This document shows, piece after piece, positions 34,201 through 47,261 of a stretch of DNA of 64,000 nt. The stretch lies in the NCBI GenBank assembly GCA_032622095.1, contig CP136061.1, forward strand, positions 236,485,815 to 236,549,814. The letters are read 5' to 3'. Made by a program: the position numbers and the translations under genes. The stretch comes from Siphonodentalium dalli. Its lineage: Eukaryota > Mollusca > Scaphopoda > Gadilida > Siphonodentaliidae. How positions within the stretch are numbered: the stretch's first letter is position 1; each line of letters opens with the position of its first letter. Below the pieces are notes generated by a model that worked only from the letters and a program-made list of their open reading frames with translations, made no database searches and was not told the DNA's origin.

Positions 34201-36040
34201 TATCTTGGGGCTCATATAAGTTTCATCATTATACCCTTGTTTCGTGTTATGGTTCATAAATGTCATGGAATATGCCAGTCAATCTGTATCCTATTTGAGA
34301 AAGCCATGTTAACTCAGCTGTCCTGGTCTTTAGTTGCATTGCAGTTGGGCTGGTAGTCAGATCATTACATTGGTAACTTGGGCAATATCTTTTCCTGCAA
34401 TAGAGTAAAATTTAGAAATATGAATGTAATGTAACATCACATAAATAACTAAAATAGCCTCAAACACCTAAAGAACGGATTTGCAATGCAAGAAGTTAGT
34501 TTCTATATGCCCGTTTTTAAAACGAGAGGGCGATCACAATCAGCAGATGTTTAACCCATACCTTGGCAATAGCGATTAGCTATAACTGATAATTGGTCAA
34601 AGATATGATCACAGTAATCCATATATCAGTACCTAACTTAAAATCAAAAGCTCAAATAATTTGTCTTAAGAAGGGGTTAAAGTATTTGGGGTGGGGAGGA
34701 GTCGTTTTAAATCTCATAACTCTGTCCCTATTCACACAAGGACCTCTCACTGTGAGATCCAATGGTTTAGCCATTAATCAATTTGACAGATAGGATAAAC
34801 AATTATCCAGCCAGCAGGTTGTTTATCTTTACCTTCATACAACCACCTCCTAGAGCTCTGTAACATATGTCATCACTCAATTAATAACAGATTTCGCTTG
34901 GAATGACATCTATTAAAGGTACTCTCATATACTCTGGATATTGGATGTTCACATGGTAATTTATTGATATCATTATATTACATGCAACTATTGCAATAAA
35001 ATCTTCATATTTTCAAAACAGGACATCACACCTAAGTAATGGTATACAACTAAAACAAATTAGTGTCAATGACAAATTAAAAAAAAAATTATTATAAAAG
35101 TTTTTTTTTATATTTTTTGTGTGTTAAATTGAGCAAGGAGTTCATAAAAAATAAAATAAAAATATTTTTTTTTTCAAAACCAGAACTATAAACATAATCA
35201 ATGGAAATATTTGAGTTATCAAATCGGATAGTAAGGGGTTAATCTTACCGAAACTAATGAACTGATAAACACAAAATAGTCAACAAAAAGCATGTCATTG
35301 GATTTAGAAACCCATACAATAAGTCAGTCTCAAGAATCCCAGCACTGTTAATATTATCCTGTGGCCCAAATGTAATTGAGGGAATTTCAAAATAAGACAT
35401 TTCCTCTAATGATGAATATTCAATTGGTCATTTATTGAAACACAGACTGAACCTGGCTCAAAATGAAAACAATAATTTAATATATGTCTATCGGATAATA
35501 TGTGTCTATGGAATGGGTTAATTTTAATCCCAAATCTATGCAAAGTGAAAAGTGGATCACCATCAACATGGACATAGAATAGGAGAATGATCAAATAAAA
35601 AACATCTGAAGACCATATGATGTGTGGAGAGGGTTAATCATTTTCAATGACATATGATGGAACTAAGGAATGCGTGGATTAATTTTTTTCTAAGATAAGA
35701 CAACAGTGTCTCTGTAAACAACAATGTCTCTAAATTGCAATGTCTGTAAAAGATCCCTACAAATGAACAATGGACTATTCCTATTTATTCTTGTAGAATA
35801 TTGTGTCTTATAGAGTGTTTAACTAATGCCATGAACCTGTTTCAACAGGTGGATTAACTTAATATTGCACATAACTGGAATAAAGAGTCATCAATCACAG
35901 TTTGACAGATGATAAACAGGTCTGCAAGCAAGCAGTCTTTTGCCAGTAGTATCAGGTGTCCATAGCTATAAATTGTCTACAATACTACAGCCATCAGTGG
36001 CTTCATTTTCTCTTTAAAATTCATAGTGCATAGTAAACAG

Positions 36041-36701
36041 GTATGAATTATAAATGGCCATAACTCTGTTAAAATATATTGGATCAAACCCATATTTGAA
36101 CTTGATCTGTATTTAGGGGTAAAAAATTCATATACCAAATTTGGTGTCGATCAGATGAAAAATGTTTGAGTCATCCTGGCTTGGATGAATTCTATATAAA
36201 AACAAGAGTGGAAAGGGTTAAATAAACCATACCAAAATACAGATGATGAATGTACTAAGAAAAATCTAGTTAAGAAATATGAGGCAGATCAGAAGAAATA
36301 TGTTCAACTTATTGCATCGGATAACATGTGTGTGAAGGATTAATTATTTTCTAAACCGATCAACCAATCAATCCCAAAAACTATACAGGTGAGGGGTTTG
36401 TCATCATAAACCTACACATCAAATATGAACACAATCGTGTTTGAGTTGTGGCAGAATGTGTGAATTTTAAGTCGAAAAAGGGCCATAACTCTAACAAAAA
36501 CTCGGACCAAATTCGAACTTGATCTGTATTTTGGGCTGAGAAACCCATATACAAAATTTGGTTCCGATCGGATAGAAAATGTTTGAGTTATCGCATTACT
36601 CGTAAATGTCTACGGACAGACAGACAAGACAGACAGACGGACGACCGACGAGTGGTCAATCCAGACAACAACACTATGTTTACCATACTATGGGTAAACA
36701 T
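36041..36701. mobile_element. Family R copies with 3' hairpin
   Basis: Two pieces (36041-36200 and 36395-36701) of the family R unit. The second ends in GACAGACAGACGGACGACCG and a stem-loop ATGTTTACCAT / ATGGGTAAACAT (36676-36701). Confidence 0.5.
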
Positions 36702-36985
36702 AAAAATGGGACCAATTATGTTATTGGTCTGTCTGGGCATCCGTCTGTTCACTTTTTTCATTTCCAGATGATAACTTTACTAAGTTTGAACTGAATGGAA
36801 TGAATTTGGTATGCGAGTTTACTAGCCCAGGATACAGGTAAAGTTTTAATTTGGGTTCCGCCAGCCAATTTTCACAAGAGTTTTGGCCTTTTATTGAAAT
36901 TACAGGCGTCTTTTGCCACGCCCCAGCGATGCTCTTATTTATAATGGAAATGGAGTGGAGTAATAAGAATGTGCTCTCAATTGAT

Positions 36986-37427
36986 CAAGGCTGGATTTAG
37001 TGTGTCTACCATTTGCAGAATGAGGCCCCCAGAGGGTGAATTTAGTGAAGCTATAAGCCTGGTGGGTTAGCATCACTAAATTCACCCTCTGGGAACCTCA
37101 TTCTGCTCAGGCCACAACTGCTGTTGGAGGCCTGGGATCAGATGAAGTTCCCCAGTTGAACTTGGTGATGTTCACCATTAGTCACCTCGATTATGCAATT
37201 TATCTTCTGCAAATTAGGGAATATAGAAATTGAACAGAAGGGAAAAAGTAACTAAAAGCAATGTTAATTTGTAACTATAGGTACTTCATAGAAGATGAGG
37301 CTTAAGCAGAATGAGGTCTCCAGAGGGTGAATTTGGTGATGCTAGCTCATTGTGCGGGGTATCATCACTAAATTCACCATCTGTGGACCTCATTCTGCAA
37401 ATGTCAGACACATTATATCCAAGCTTG
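36986..37427. mobile_element. hAT MITE family F, long form
   Basis: Exact 8-bp duplication CAATTGAT at 36978-36985 and 37428-37435. Two palindromic arms (AATGAGGYCYCCAGAGGGTG and complement) flank a spacer of about 200 bp. Confidence 0.8.
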
Positions 37428-37447
37428 CAATTGATTCGGATTAAATT

Positions 37448-37836
37448 GTAGAGATTATATTCTATCCTATTGAAACTTTATAACATTGAACAAACAACAC
37501 GGAATATATTTCTTTGTTAATACTTGTTCCTTAATAATCTATTTCATCATAAGAGGCAGTCACAGCTTGAGCTTGCATGATTTTTTTGAGCCGATGTCGC
37601 AATAAATATGGAATTGATTACCCGGGAGAAATTCCATGATTGTAAGCGACATAAAGCAAAACCAGTCATGTAAATCATGCAATCTCAAGCTGGGACCTGC
37701 ACCTACTGTGAAATACATTAAGGATCAGGTATTAACTAAAAAATATATTATCTGCATTATTTTTTCAATGTTCATAATTCCGTCAGAACCTGTCAGAACA
37801 TAAAAAATATCCGAGGATTTTGAACTGGTGAAGTAC
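37448..37836. mobile_element. Family P foldback, copy 2
   Basis: Shares GGAATATATTTCTT, TTGTTCCTTAATAAT, GAGCCGATGTCGCAATAAA, TTGTAAGCGACA and CATTATTTTTTCAA with the 8182-8883 element in the same order, without the 5S-derived insertion. The right end runs directly into a palindromic TA element at 37836. Confidence 0.55.
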
Positions 37837-37936
37837 AGTAATACCCTAAATAATCGACTCCTTAACCACAGCAGAATTATGGGTAATTTTTCAGGATTTA
37901 GTCGGAAATATGACTTGTTGCCATTCATCGGAAAGG
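37836..37936. mobile_element. Family A half element
   Basis: TA|CAGTAATACCC left half only, ending at GGAAAGG. Joined to the right edge of a family P foldback. Confidence 0.65.
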
Positions 37937-37986
37937 TCATGGCACAGCAGCTGACTGGTGGTCTTCTCATGGTGGGTGTACATTTA

Positions 37987-38197
37987 CAGTAATGCCCTAA
38001 ATAATCGACTCCTTAACCACAGCAGAATTATGGGTAATTTTTCAGGATTTAGTCGGAAATATGGCTTCTTGCCATTCATCGGAAAGTTCTGCGAGAGATT
38101 TCCGATGAATGGCAACAAGCCATATTTCCGACTAAATCCTGAAAAATTACCCATAATTCTGCTGTGGTCAAGGAGTCGATTATTTAGGGTATTAATG
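37987..38197. mobile_element. Palindromic TA MITE family A
   Basis: 211 bp, TA both sides, right terminus slightly mutated (GTATTAATG). Confidence 0.78.
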
Positions 38198-38543
38198 TAC
38201 ATCAAGTTTAGCAGATCGATTTCCAGAGTCCAGTTAGCATCCTCATCAGCAAGGCAATTAGTCCAACCAATTGTACTGCCCATTTCAATCCAGATCCAAG
38301 TTTCCTTTGTCTAAAACAGCTTATATCAGTTGAGGTGGTACAATTTTAAATCTTTGCCTGCTCAACTGATATCACAAGCTGCTTTATGACAAGTGCTTCA
38401 AGCATGTAAACACCCATTAGCTGACAATTTTCATGGCCAGTCAACAAAAGTTTCTGTCTCTAGGAAGTTATTTTTGTTTCCAAATGTTTTTCTGAGACAG
38501 ATAAAGCTATTATTTTGGAAAACATTGCATCGTTGGTTGTTAA

Positions 38544-39373
38544 CACTTTCATGGTGGGAAGCTGCGCTGATGCAGCATTAAAGACTCAGGGGCATAGCAT
38601 TCTCTTATATATGCATGTCTCCCCATAGGGAGCCTTGCATATATATATGAGAATGCATTGGCTTACAAGGACAAGGTAAATATTGTTAGGCCAATACCTT
38701 CTCTTTTATATACCAGGCTCCCTATGGGAGACTCACATATATAAGAAAATGCATTGGCTTGCAAGGACAAGGTAAATATTGTTAGGCCAATGCATTCTCT
38801 TTTATATACGATGTTCCCCCTATGGGAGACTCGCATATATAAGAGAATGCATTGGCTTACAAGGACAAGGTAAATATTGTTAGGCCAATGCATTCTCTTT
38901 TATATACGATGCTCCCTATGGGAGACTCGCATATATAAGAGAATGCATTGGCTTACAAGGACAAGGTAAATATTGTTAGGCCAATGCATTCTCTTTTATA
39001 TACGATGCTCCCTATGGGAGACTCGCATATATAAGAGAATGCATTGGCTTACAAGGACAAGGTAAATATTGTTAGGCCAATGCATTCTCTTTTATATACG
39101 ATGCTCCCTATGGGAGACTCGCATATATAAGAGAATGCATTGGCTTACAAGGACAAGGTAAATATTGTTAGGCCAATACCTTCTCTTTTATATACCAGGC
39201 TCCCTATGGGAGACTCACATATATAAGAAAATGCATTGGCTTGCAAGGACAAGGTAAATATTGTTAGGCCAATGCATTCTCTTTTATATACGATGCTCCC
39301 TATGGGAGACTCACATATATAAGAGAATGCATTGGCTTACAAGGACAAGGTAAATATTGTTAGGCCAATGCAT
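38544..39373. repeat. Tandem array of palindromic 96-bp units (expanded family B)
   Basis: Begins after TTAA (38540-38543) with a family B end. The linker AAGGACAAGG recurs at 38667, 38763, 38861, 38957, 39053, 39149, 39245 and 39341, spacing 96-98 bp. Each unit holds a stem of about 30 bp (GCATTCTCTTNTATATNCGA / TCGCATATATAAGAGAATGC) around CTCCCTATGGGAG. A variant with TACCAGG recurs five units later, suggesting a higher-order duplication. The far transposon end is missing. Confidence 0.8.
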
Positions 39374-39383
39374 TAACTTGATA

Positions 39384-39888
39384 AAAGTATAAAAGTCTGT
39401 AAAACAACTATCATCTTATTTTCATTATTAATAACTCTCCAATAACGAGATTTTATATATTGAAACCATTGTTATGTAAATATTACTGTTGCAGCGGAAT
39501 AACGGACCAAAACTTTTGACGGTAAACATTTGAAAAGGTCGAAGCTTCTGCAAATATATAGACTACTTCAGATTAAAATATTTGAACTAACTCCTTGATC
39601 AGCAATGTTTGTTGACAAATCACTAACTGTTTTGTTTAATGCAAAATGTTTGATTGGAGAACTATCAATAATGAACAGAGAAACAGAGAAGTTTATCCAT
39701 TTCTTCTTGGTGGTGATGTTTTTTACAGACTTGTATATTTTTGGCACATATAGTAATGCCCTAAATAATCTACTCCTTAACCACAGCAGAATTATGGTTA
39801 ATTTTTCAGGATTTAGTCGGGAATATGGCTTGTTGCCATTTATCGGAAAGCTCTCACTGTATGCCCACAGCGAGTAACTTGGGTCCCT
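39384..39888. mobile_element. Family M copy, reverse, with nested palindrome
   Basis: Ends TTGGGTCCCT at 39888 and shows the family M interior reversed. A half palindromic TA element (39751-39858) interrupts it; the left end abuts the 96-bp array. Confidence 0.5.
39751..39858. mobile_element. Family A half element
   Basis: Left half only (TAGTAATGCCC to AAAGCTCTCACTG), inserted in a family M copy. Confidence 0.6.
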
Positions 39889-41975
39889 ATAAATATTGAT
39901 GGAGGTTTGTCCACCAGTTCTAGCTGAAAATTTTCTATCGCATTTGTCTAATCAAAATAGGTTAATAATTAAATAGATACATTTAACAAATAAAGAGCAT
40001 TTCTTGTTGGTGTTTCCTGATATGGTATAGAGTGTTCAGCCAACATCAGTGCAGTAATTTGAAATATTGAAAGCAATTAATAAATTTGTTTAACTTATTA
40101 AGTCTTTAGTGTAGTAGTACTATAGTAGAGTATATGAAGCAAATTATGATGACACTAAATTATCAGCCAATTTTGAACCCAAGAACATACAAGTGAATAA
40201 ATTCATGGTTAAAAGTCAGTCTTGAAAATTATAAGGCACAGGTATAATGTTTAGTGTTTTATGGCCAAAGCAATGTGTAAACATTGCTTTCTATAGCAGC
40301 ACATAATGTTCACATCATCAAACTTTGATATGAGCGCTCTTGGTCACAAAATTGCACTTGATTCTTGTCATAAGAATATGAAACTTGAGAATGAGACAAT
40401 AATGAAGTTTCTTCTTCCAATTTGAATTGAAGACAGATAATTTTCAACCAAAATATTAAAATCACTCATTTCAATATATTGGCAGGTCATTACATTTTTG
40501 TCACTTCCATGAATAATGTCATGAAGTTTGGAAACAGTAAATTTTAGTATCCAACGAAGAGTCCTCTTGTTTCTTGATCTTACTATTTAGTACAATAAAG
40601 CCCTGATTTAAAAGCCATATGTACAAATAGTGCTTATTTGGGCTGTTCTCCATGGTAGAGGGGTAATATCGAAATAGTTATGCTCGTCCTTGACCTCATT
40701 TAACGGTATACTCGTAGGGCACACATCTATATTCACAAATGGACTCCACCGACCCCGCATGTGCAATTTGGCTTATATATAAAGATGTTCCACCCACTTT
40801 GGTGTTTTAAAAACCTCCCGTGACTGCCAATTCTGGGTGACGGTCGAGTATAGCTCCTACGCCATTATCCCTCTTCCATTCTCCATCCTGATGAGGCCCA
40901 TACCAATATTACATGGTTTATGAAGATTTAGGTGGAAAAATGTAGATGCCGGAGGGAATAAAATACGCGATCACTTTGGAAATGTACCTCAATTTCAAAA
41001 GACTTTTGCAATGATTTCAAAAGACTTTTGAAATGATTAGTTTTTTTCAGCTTATTAAAACCTGAGGTATTTCTTCCCATAAAACAAGAATGGAATAGTT
41101 GGATAGAGCAAAATAATACTCATCAACTATGTTCTTCACCACGTTTCATATATTATTTAACATGAACGCAATACAATTTTTTTTTTTTTTTAAATATGGG
41201 AAAAAGGAGGTACACCCCTGGTCAAGTGGTCCTGCTAATGTGATATGATGCGGTTGGGTCCTTCTGAATTACTATGATGCTGTTAGGGCAAACTGACGCT
41301 GTTAACAAAAGGTAGTTATTTTTTTTATTTGTCTTTTTCACGGTGTTCCAATAATCTGAACATATCCAGGAAAAGCCTGGAATGATAAACATTCAAAAAC
41401 ATATTTATTGCGAAATATTTTTAATACTGTGTGTATTAGTTGTTGAAAATCGACTATAATTAAGATGGTTATTCACATCATTTTAGAAAAACCAGCGCAG
41501 GCATTATTATATTTTTCAAATAACATATATGTTCTTGAATGTTTCATACACACACTGGTTTTTTTCTCAATTCGTTCGGATTAGCCAAACACCGCAAAAA
41601 TGACAACTTTAGAAAAAATAATGGTACTTTTTTCGTAACAGCATCAGTTTGCCCTACCTACATCATAGCAATTCAGCAGAACCACCAGCATCATAGCATA
41701 TTAGCAGGACCACTTGACCAAGGGTGTGGTAGGATGGGTTCATAAACCAGGCTATTAAATTGCTGTTACCTGTGAATGATAAAGTTGAAAAATTTGTCCA
41801 AACATGTGTAACTATAATATAATAGATGGATATAATCCTGCTTGAATCAGCTACCACAGATGAATATAACACATTCTAAACACAGACAGAGGACACTCGG
41901 CTCAGCTTACCGTAACACTTTGAGTGCCAACTACAAGCTATCTCATACTACACCATCCTTCAGTTAACTCATACT
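39889..41975. other. Non-coding stretch, nothing recognised
   Basis: AT-rich, short stop-limited frames only. Confidence 0.35.
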
Positions 41976-41979
41976 TTAA

Positions 41980-42223
41980 CCCTTTGAGTGCCAGGTCCGA
42001 TTTTTGTATCAACCCATATACCCTGTGCCAATGCATTCTCTTATATATGCGAGTCGACCATAGGTCGCCTCGCATATATAAGAGAATGCATTGGCTTAAC
42101 AATTATTATTATTTTTTTTTTTTTTTACAATTTTTAACAATTTTAATATATTTTATTATATTCTTTAACAGACTTATTGTGTAGGTTTAGGGCCGATAAT
42201 ATCGGCCCCTGGCACTCAAAGGG
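41980..42223. mobile_element. TTAA MITE family C
   Basis: TTAA|CCCTTTGAGTGCCAGG ... CCTGGCACTCAAAGGG|TTAA, 244 bp, with one long hairpin and a T-rich tail. Perfect 16-bp inverted ends and TTAA on both sides. Confidence 0.8.
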
Positions 42224-42707
42224 TTAAGAAACTATGAAACTGAGTTCTTCACGTAAACATGATTCCAGCCATCCCAGATAGCTCGAAAGTATATCTGATG
42301 CAGGTGGTACCCATGCATCTCGAATGAAGGGGCCTAATGGAGGGAAAAAATAAAAGTTACACTGACACATTTGTCCCAATCCCAACCCATTGTGGCCTTT
42401 TTCTGAGAGAATCAATAAAAGCTCCGGACATTCTGCATTTCAGAATGATAAGTTAGTTCATGTTTATGAATTGTAGACACCAATTCTGATATGATCATAT
42501 ATGTAAAATTGTAATGTGTCAAATGTTGATACAAGAGAACTTGTAGTTGGAACCTAGTAGAGTACCATGAGATGGTGTTGCTTGGTGCCAACTACGAGTT
42601 ATATCGTAGTGTATTTATGTCATGTTTTTATGTGATCCAAGTCAATACATGCCTAGTTTTGGGGTCTGAGGCTAGTAATATGGTGTAATGTGCCTATTCA
42701 AAACATA

Positions 42708-42919
42708 CAGTAATGCCATAAATAATCGACTCCTTAACCACAGCAGAATTATGAGTAACTTTTCAGGATTTAGTCGGAATTATGGCTTGTTGCCATTCAT
42801 CGGAAACCTCTCACTGAGAGCTTTCCGATGAATTGCAACAAGCCATATTTCCGACTAAATCCTGACAAGTTATCCATAATTCTGCTGTGGTTAAGGAGTC
42901 GATTATTTAGGGCATTACG
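42708..42919. mobile_element. Palindromic TA MITE family A
   Basis: About 212 bp, TA at the left, right terminus mutated (CATTACGG). Confidence 0.75.
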
Positions 42920-43206
42920 GGAATCGCAAGTTGGCATCCTTGAAGGATACACTATAAGGCTAACGGGACTCAACGTGTTAAGTATACTGAGTGTAGGAAG
43001 GTCATGCAATAAACGACAACAGAAATGTTGTTGAAGGAGGAAACTATAACAGAGTGTTACGGTGACATAGCATGTCAGTCTGGATAATCCAAGTCCTACG
43101 TGTGCCGAGGAAAGATATTATAGTTTATACATGATCAATCACATCACAGCAAATATAAACAAACGTTAAATGCTCTAGCTAGTCAGTGTTGATATGTTAG
43201 GTTTAG

Positions 43207-43627
43207 CAAGCCTGCAATGTGTGTCTGTCCCGAGAGGGTGAATTTAGTGATGCTGTCATGCAAAGTGGGCTAGCATCACCAAATTCACCCTCTGGGGACC
43301 TCATTCTGCTCAGGCCTCATCTTCTGGTAAGTATCTATAATCTCAGATTAACATTGTTTTTATTTACTTTTTCCCTTCTGTGAAGTTTCTATATCCCCTA
43401 ATTTGCAGAAGATAAAATGCATAATCGAGTCATGGGTGAACATCTCAAGCTTCAACTGGGGAACTTCAATCTGATGCTATGTCTCCCATAGCAGTTGAGG
43501 CCTAAGCCGAATGAGGTCCCCAGAGGGTGAATTTGGTGATGCTAGCCCATAGTGTGGGATAGCATCACTAAATTCACGCTCTGGGGACCTCATTTTGCAA
43601 ATGACAGGCACACTATTTGCAGGCTTG
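43207..43627. mobile_element. hAT MITE family F, long form
   Basis: CAAGCCTGCAATGTGTGTC start, inverse end. Flanks AGGTTTAG and AGGTTGAG (7 of 8 identical). Confidence 0.75.
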
Positions 43628-43814
43628 AGGTTGAGTATATCCACATCCACCAACTCTTCAGATATTAGTAAGTGGACAAAGAAATAATAAAAAAAATAAA
43701 AAAATGGATATGTGTTTCCATTAATCCGCCCACCCCAAACACAATCGCTGTACCAAAAGTAAGTTTTCTCAATGCTGGCCTTTTTCATTGATATTGATAA
43801 TAGAATGTATTTAA

Positions 43815-43960
43815 CCATTTCTATACTAAATACTCTATTAATGAGTAGTTCCCTTAGGAAATGGTCAGATAATATATTCAACAAATGACAATAGTTGTAA
43901 CTTATTAATTAAAATAAACATTTCCCACCAATGAATATGAATTTTTATGCACTTGTATTA
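43815..43960. mobile_element. TTAA MITE family E, one end
   Basis: TTAA|CCATTTCTATACTAAATAC and TGAGTAGTTCCC as in other family E copies, then merges into a 65-bp minisatellite. Confidence 0.45.
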
Positions 43961-43964
43961 TCTT

Positions 43965-44160
43965 TTCATCGGCTCATTTATCTTAGAAAATAAAATGATA
44001 AACATCCTGACTGCCCCACTTCATTTTGTCAGTCAGTATTTAGTTATTTTAAAAAATAAAATGATAAACCGCCTGACTGCCCCACTGAATTTTGTCAGTC
44101 AGTATTTGGTTATCTTAGAAATCAAATGATAAACCACCTGACTGCCCCACTTCATTTTGT
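43965..44160. repeat. 65-bp minisatellite, three units
   Basis: Three copies of AAATAAAATGATAAAC ... CTGACTGCCCCACTTCATTT, then GTCAGTCAGTATTT. Confidence 0.75.
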
Positions 44161-44591
44161 ACCTGTTAGATATGGGTTACTTGTTTTTGAGCAGAAAAAA
44201 TATTTATAAAACTAAATTAAACTGAACTTTGTAGAATTTGAGGAAAAAGTTGAATCCTTATGAAAACCACAAAAAAAGTTGATATTAAGAGCACTCATTG
44301 GTTTATTTGTTAATAATTAGTGCACTCATTCTGTTATTTGTTTATTGGTTGGTACTATTGGTAGGGAACTTTCTGTTTATCTTGAAAACCAGGAAGTGTC
44401 ATTTAACAAGAGGTATGCCAAATTTCACAAATAGTATCTTTTTTCCTTTTTCGTAGATGCTAGACTTAAGTGGCTTAGATTTTCGACAGAGCCATAAGTT
44501 TGAACAAGTAGCTTTGATTATGGAAGGTTCAGTTTTAAAAATATTTTCATGGCTACCAATGCTGAAACAGCCATTTCTGTGCCACATTTAA

Positions 44592-44828
44592 CACATTATT
44601 TACTAAATACGCATTGATGAGTACCCGGTAGTTCCCTCAGGAAATGTTCAGATAAGGTTGTTTGTTGAACTTATTATCTGAAAATTTCTCACCAATGAAT
44701 CATTCTGCTCTTGTATTATCTGTTTCTACCTGTTGTCTGCTTTTATTACATGAACACCCTCCAAAAGAATAAACCGTTCCAATGAATACTATTATAACTG
44801 AATGAGAATCCATTCAGTATTGAAAGAG
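44592..44828. mobile_element. TTAA MITE family E, reverse orientation
   Basis: TTAA at 44588-44591 and 44829-44832. Ends CACATTATTTACTAAATAC and CCATTCAGTATTGAAAGAG, inner parts as in 63505-63708. Confidence 0.6.
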
Positions 44829-45625
44829 TTAAACGCAGATGGTCTCAAATTATTTAGTATAGCATCACTGGTGAGGATTATGAGATATGAGCAAACTAAT
44901 TCAGTGGGCATTATTCATTCATGTTTTAGTTATGTAACATACAGAACTGGATAAATAAATATACATTGTGGCTTCAAGAATTATGTGTCATCAAACCTTT
45001 CTTTCCTGAATAGATTCTCCGATCAGTTATGAATTATACAAGACTTATTTTCCATGTGGTTTAGATTAAACTCAGAAGTCGTACAATTTTTTTGCTGTTT
45101 TAAATATGCACACACACCAGTGGAAATTAGTACTGCACGAATTTAAATACGAGTAAGGTAGTAAAGAAAGGGTTAAATATTCTTATCCCGTGCGAAGACA
45201 TTGACACTCGCCCGATACTTCATGTGCAACAGCCCGCTGTACTACCAAGTTCACATAAAATTTTGAGCCCCACAATACTATATGAAACTGAATGTTGAAG
45301 GTACCCAAAGAACAGGCAGTGGGTAAATTTGCTAAATATATAAAAGTCTGTAAAAACATAACCACCAAGAACATCGAGAAATAGAGACTTTGTTCTTATA
45401 TAATCAAAATTTAGCATGTTGAAACCATCGTTATGTAAACAAAACTGTTACTGATTTGTCAACAAAAATCGCTAATCATTTAGGAAGTTCAAACATTTTA
45501 ATCTGAATTTTATCTTCAGAATATTTTTCAATGCTTACCATCAAGTTTTGATTAAACTTTGATATCTTATTGGACTCATTGGTAATTCCACTGTAACATT
45601 AATGTGACATGTGAATTCTCATTAT

Positions 45626-45879
45626 CAAGCCTTGAAATAGCGTGTCTGTCATTTGCAGAATGAGGTCCCCAGAGGGTGAATTTAGTGATGCTACCCCGCA
45701 TAGTGGGCTAACATCAACAAATTCACCCTCTGGGAACCTCATTCTGCTGAAGTGTAAGCAGAATGAGGTCCCCAGAGGGTGAATTTGGTGATGCTTGCCC
45801 GCTATGCGGGGTAGCATCACTAAATTCACCCTCTGGGGACCTCATTCTGAAAATGACAGACACGCTATTTCAAGGCTTG
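45626..45879. mobile_element. hAT MITE family F, short form
   Basis: CAAGCCTTGAAATAG ... TATTTCAAGGCTTG, 254 bp, flanks CTCATTAT and CTTATTAT (7 of 8). Two back-to-back palindromic arms. Confidence 0.78.
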
Positions 45880-45964
45880 CTTATTATTAGAAAGTTATGA
45901 ATAATGAAAATAAGAACAAACTCAATCTTATTTTTACATGTACTTGTTGATGATAGTTATTTAA

Positions 45965-46212
45965 CTCTTCTTTGACTGGAGCTTCCTGAAATTTTGCGAA
46001 AATCCTGTGCCAATGCATTCTCTAATAGATACAGGTCTCCTCTCATACATAAGAGACTACATTGGCCTAACAATATTTACCTTGATCTTGTAAGCCAGTG
46101 CATTCTCTTACATATCTCAGGCTCCTTATGGGAGTCTCGAATATATAAGAGAATGCACTGGCACATGATCTTTAATGCCGCACCAGCATGGCTCCCATCA
46201 TGAAATATAAGA
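45965..46212. mobile_element. TTAA MITE family B nested in family M
   Basis: TTAA|CTCTTCTTTGACTGGAGC at the left. The right end is decayed (CATGAAATATAA). It interrupts a family M sequence that is uninterrupted at 31785-31850. Confidence 0.6.
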
Positions 46213-46978
46213 CTTTTTTATTATTTCGCATGAACCCACTTTGAAGACCTTGAGTCCCTTTAATATGACGGACAAGCCTAGCATCAACACTAACTAGCCA
46301 GGAAAATCACAATTTAAATGGAAATGATATGATTAGTGATGAGATGCAAAATAAACACAACACCTAACTAACAGAATTCAAACCAAATTTACCTCTCCAA
46401 AATAATTCTGGATTTATCCCCATCTCTAAGAATCGCCAGTTTCTGGTGGTGAAGATGATATTTCACTTTGCTTCAAGACAGTTCATTGTGCCGGTTAAGA
46501 CAGTTCATTGTGCCGGTTGAGCTGGATTCCAGATGGTCTATTTATCTCTTATTGACAGAATTGGAGTAAAAGGGACCCAAGGTAATCGCAGTCGGTAAAT
46601 GTGCAAAAATTAAAAAAATCTGTAAATACATCACCACTGAGAAGAACATGGAGAAATAGATCAACTTTGTTCTTATATCGACAGTTCTCCAATAACGCTC
46701 TTTCGAGTGTTGAAACCGTTGTCATGTAAACAAAACTGTTACAGTGATTTGTCATTTCAGTCTGTAATATTTTCAATGTTTTTACCTTTTCCAATGTTTA
46801 CCATCAAGTTTTGATAAAACGTTTCTGTCTTATTGAACTAATTGGACTTTGATCAGTAATTCCACTGTAACAGTAAAGTTTACATAACAATGGTTGTGAC
46901 ATGTAAAATCTCATTATTGGAGTTATTATTAATAACTTATTAATAAGAAAATAAGAACAAAATAAATCAATTGTTACA

Positions 46979-47233
46979 CAAGCCTTGAAATAGTGTGTCT
47001 GTCATTTGCAGAATGAGGTCCCCAGAGGGTGAAATTAGTGATGCTACCCTGCATAGCAGGCTAGCATCACCAAATTCACCCTCTGGGGACCTCATTCTGC
47101 TTACACCTCAGCAGAATGAGGTTCCCAGAGGGTGAATTTGGTGATGCTAGCCCGCTATGCGGGGGTAGCATCACTAAACTCACCCTCTGGGGACCTCATT
47201 CTGCAAATGACAGACACACTATTTCAAGGCTTG
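46979..47233. mobile_element. hAT MITE family F, short form
   Basis: Same ends and layout as 45626-45879, 255 bp. Its 8-bp flanks do not match well. Confidence 0.7.
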
Positions 47234-47261
47234 TTGCTGATAGTTGTTTTACATACTTTAA

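Larger units (their letters stand above)
32870..36040. other. Non-coding apart from listed MITEs
   Basis: AT-rich; a partial duplicate of family M at 32905-33020. No splice-bounded exon recognised. Confidence 0.35.
45299..46259. mobile_element. Family M copy with two nested insertions
   Basis: TTGA|AGGTACCCAAAG ... CTTGAGTCCCT|TTAA. Interrupted by a family F hAT MITE (45626-45879) and a family B TTAA MITE (45965-46212). Confidence 0.6.

Noticed and set aside
37984-38314. Long frames on both strands with the same protein sequence
   Set aside because: A direct consequence of the palindromic family A element; not genes. The same applies near 51264-51495 and 42797-43034.
38544-39373. CRISPR-like array of palindromic repeats
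   Set aside because: The linkers are also repeated, and single copies of the hairpin occur in MITEs throughout the window.
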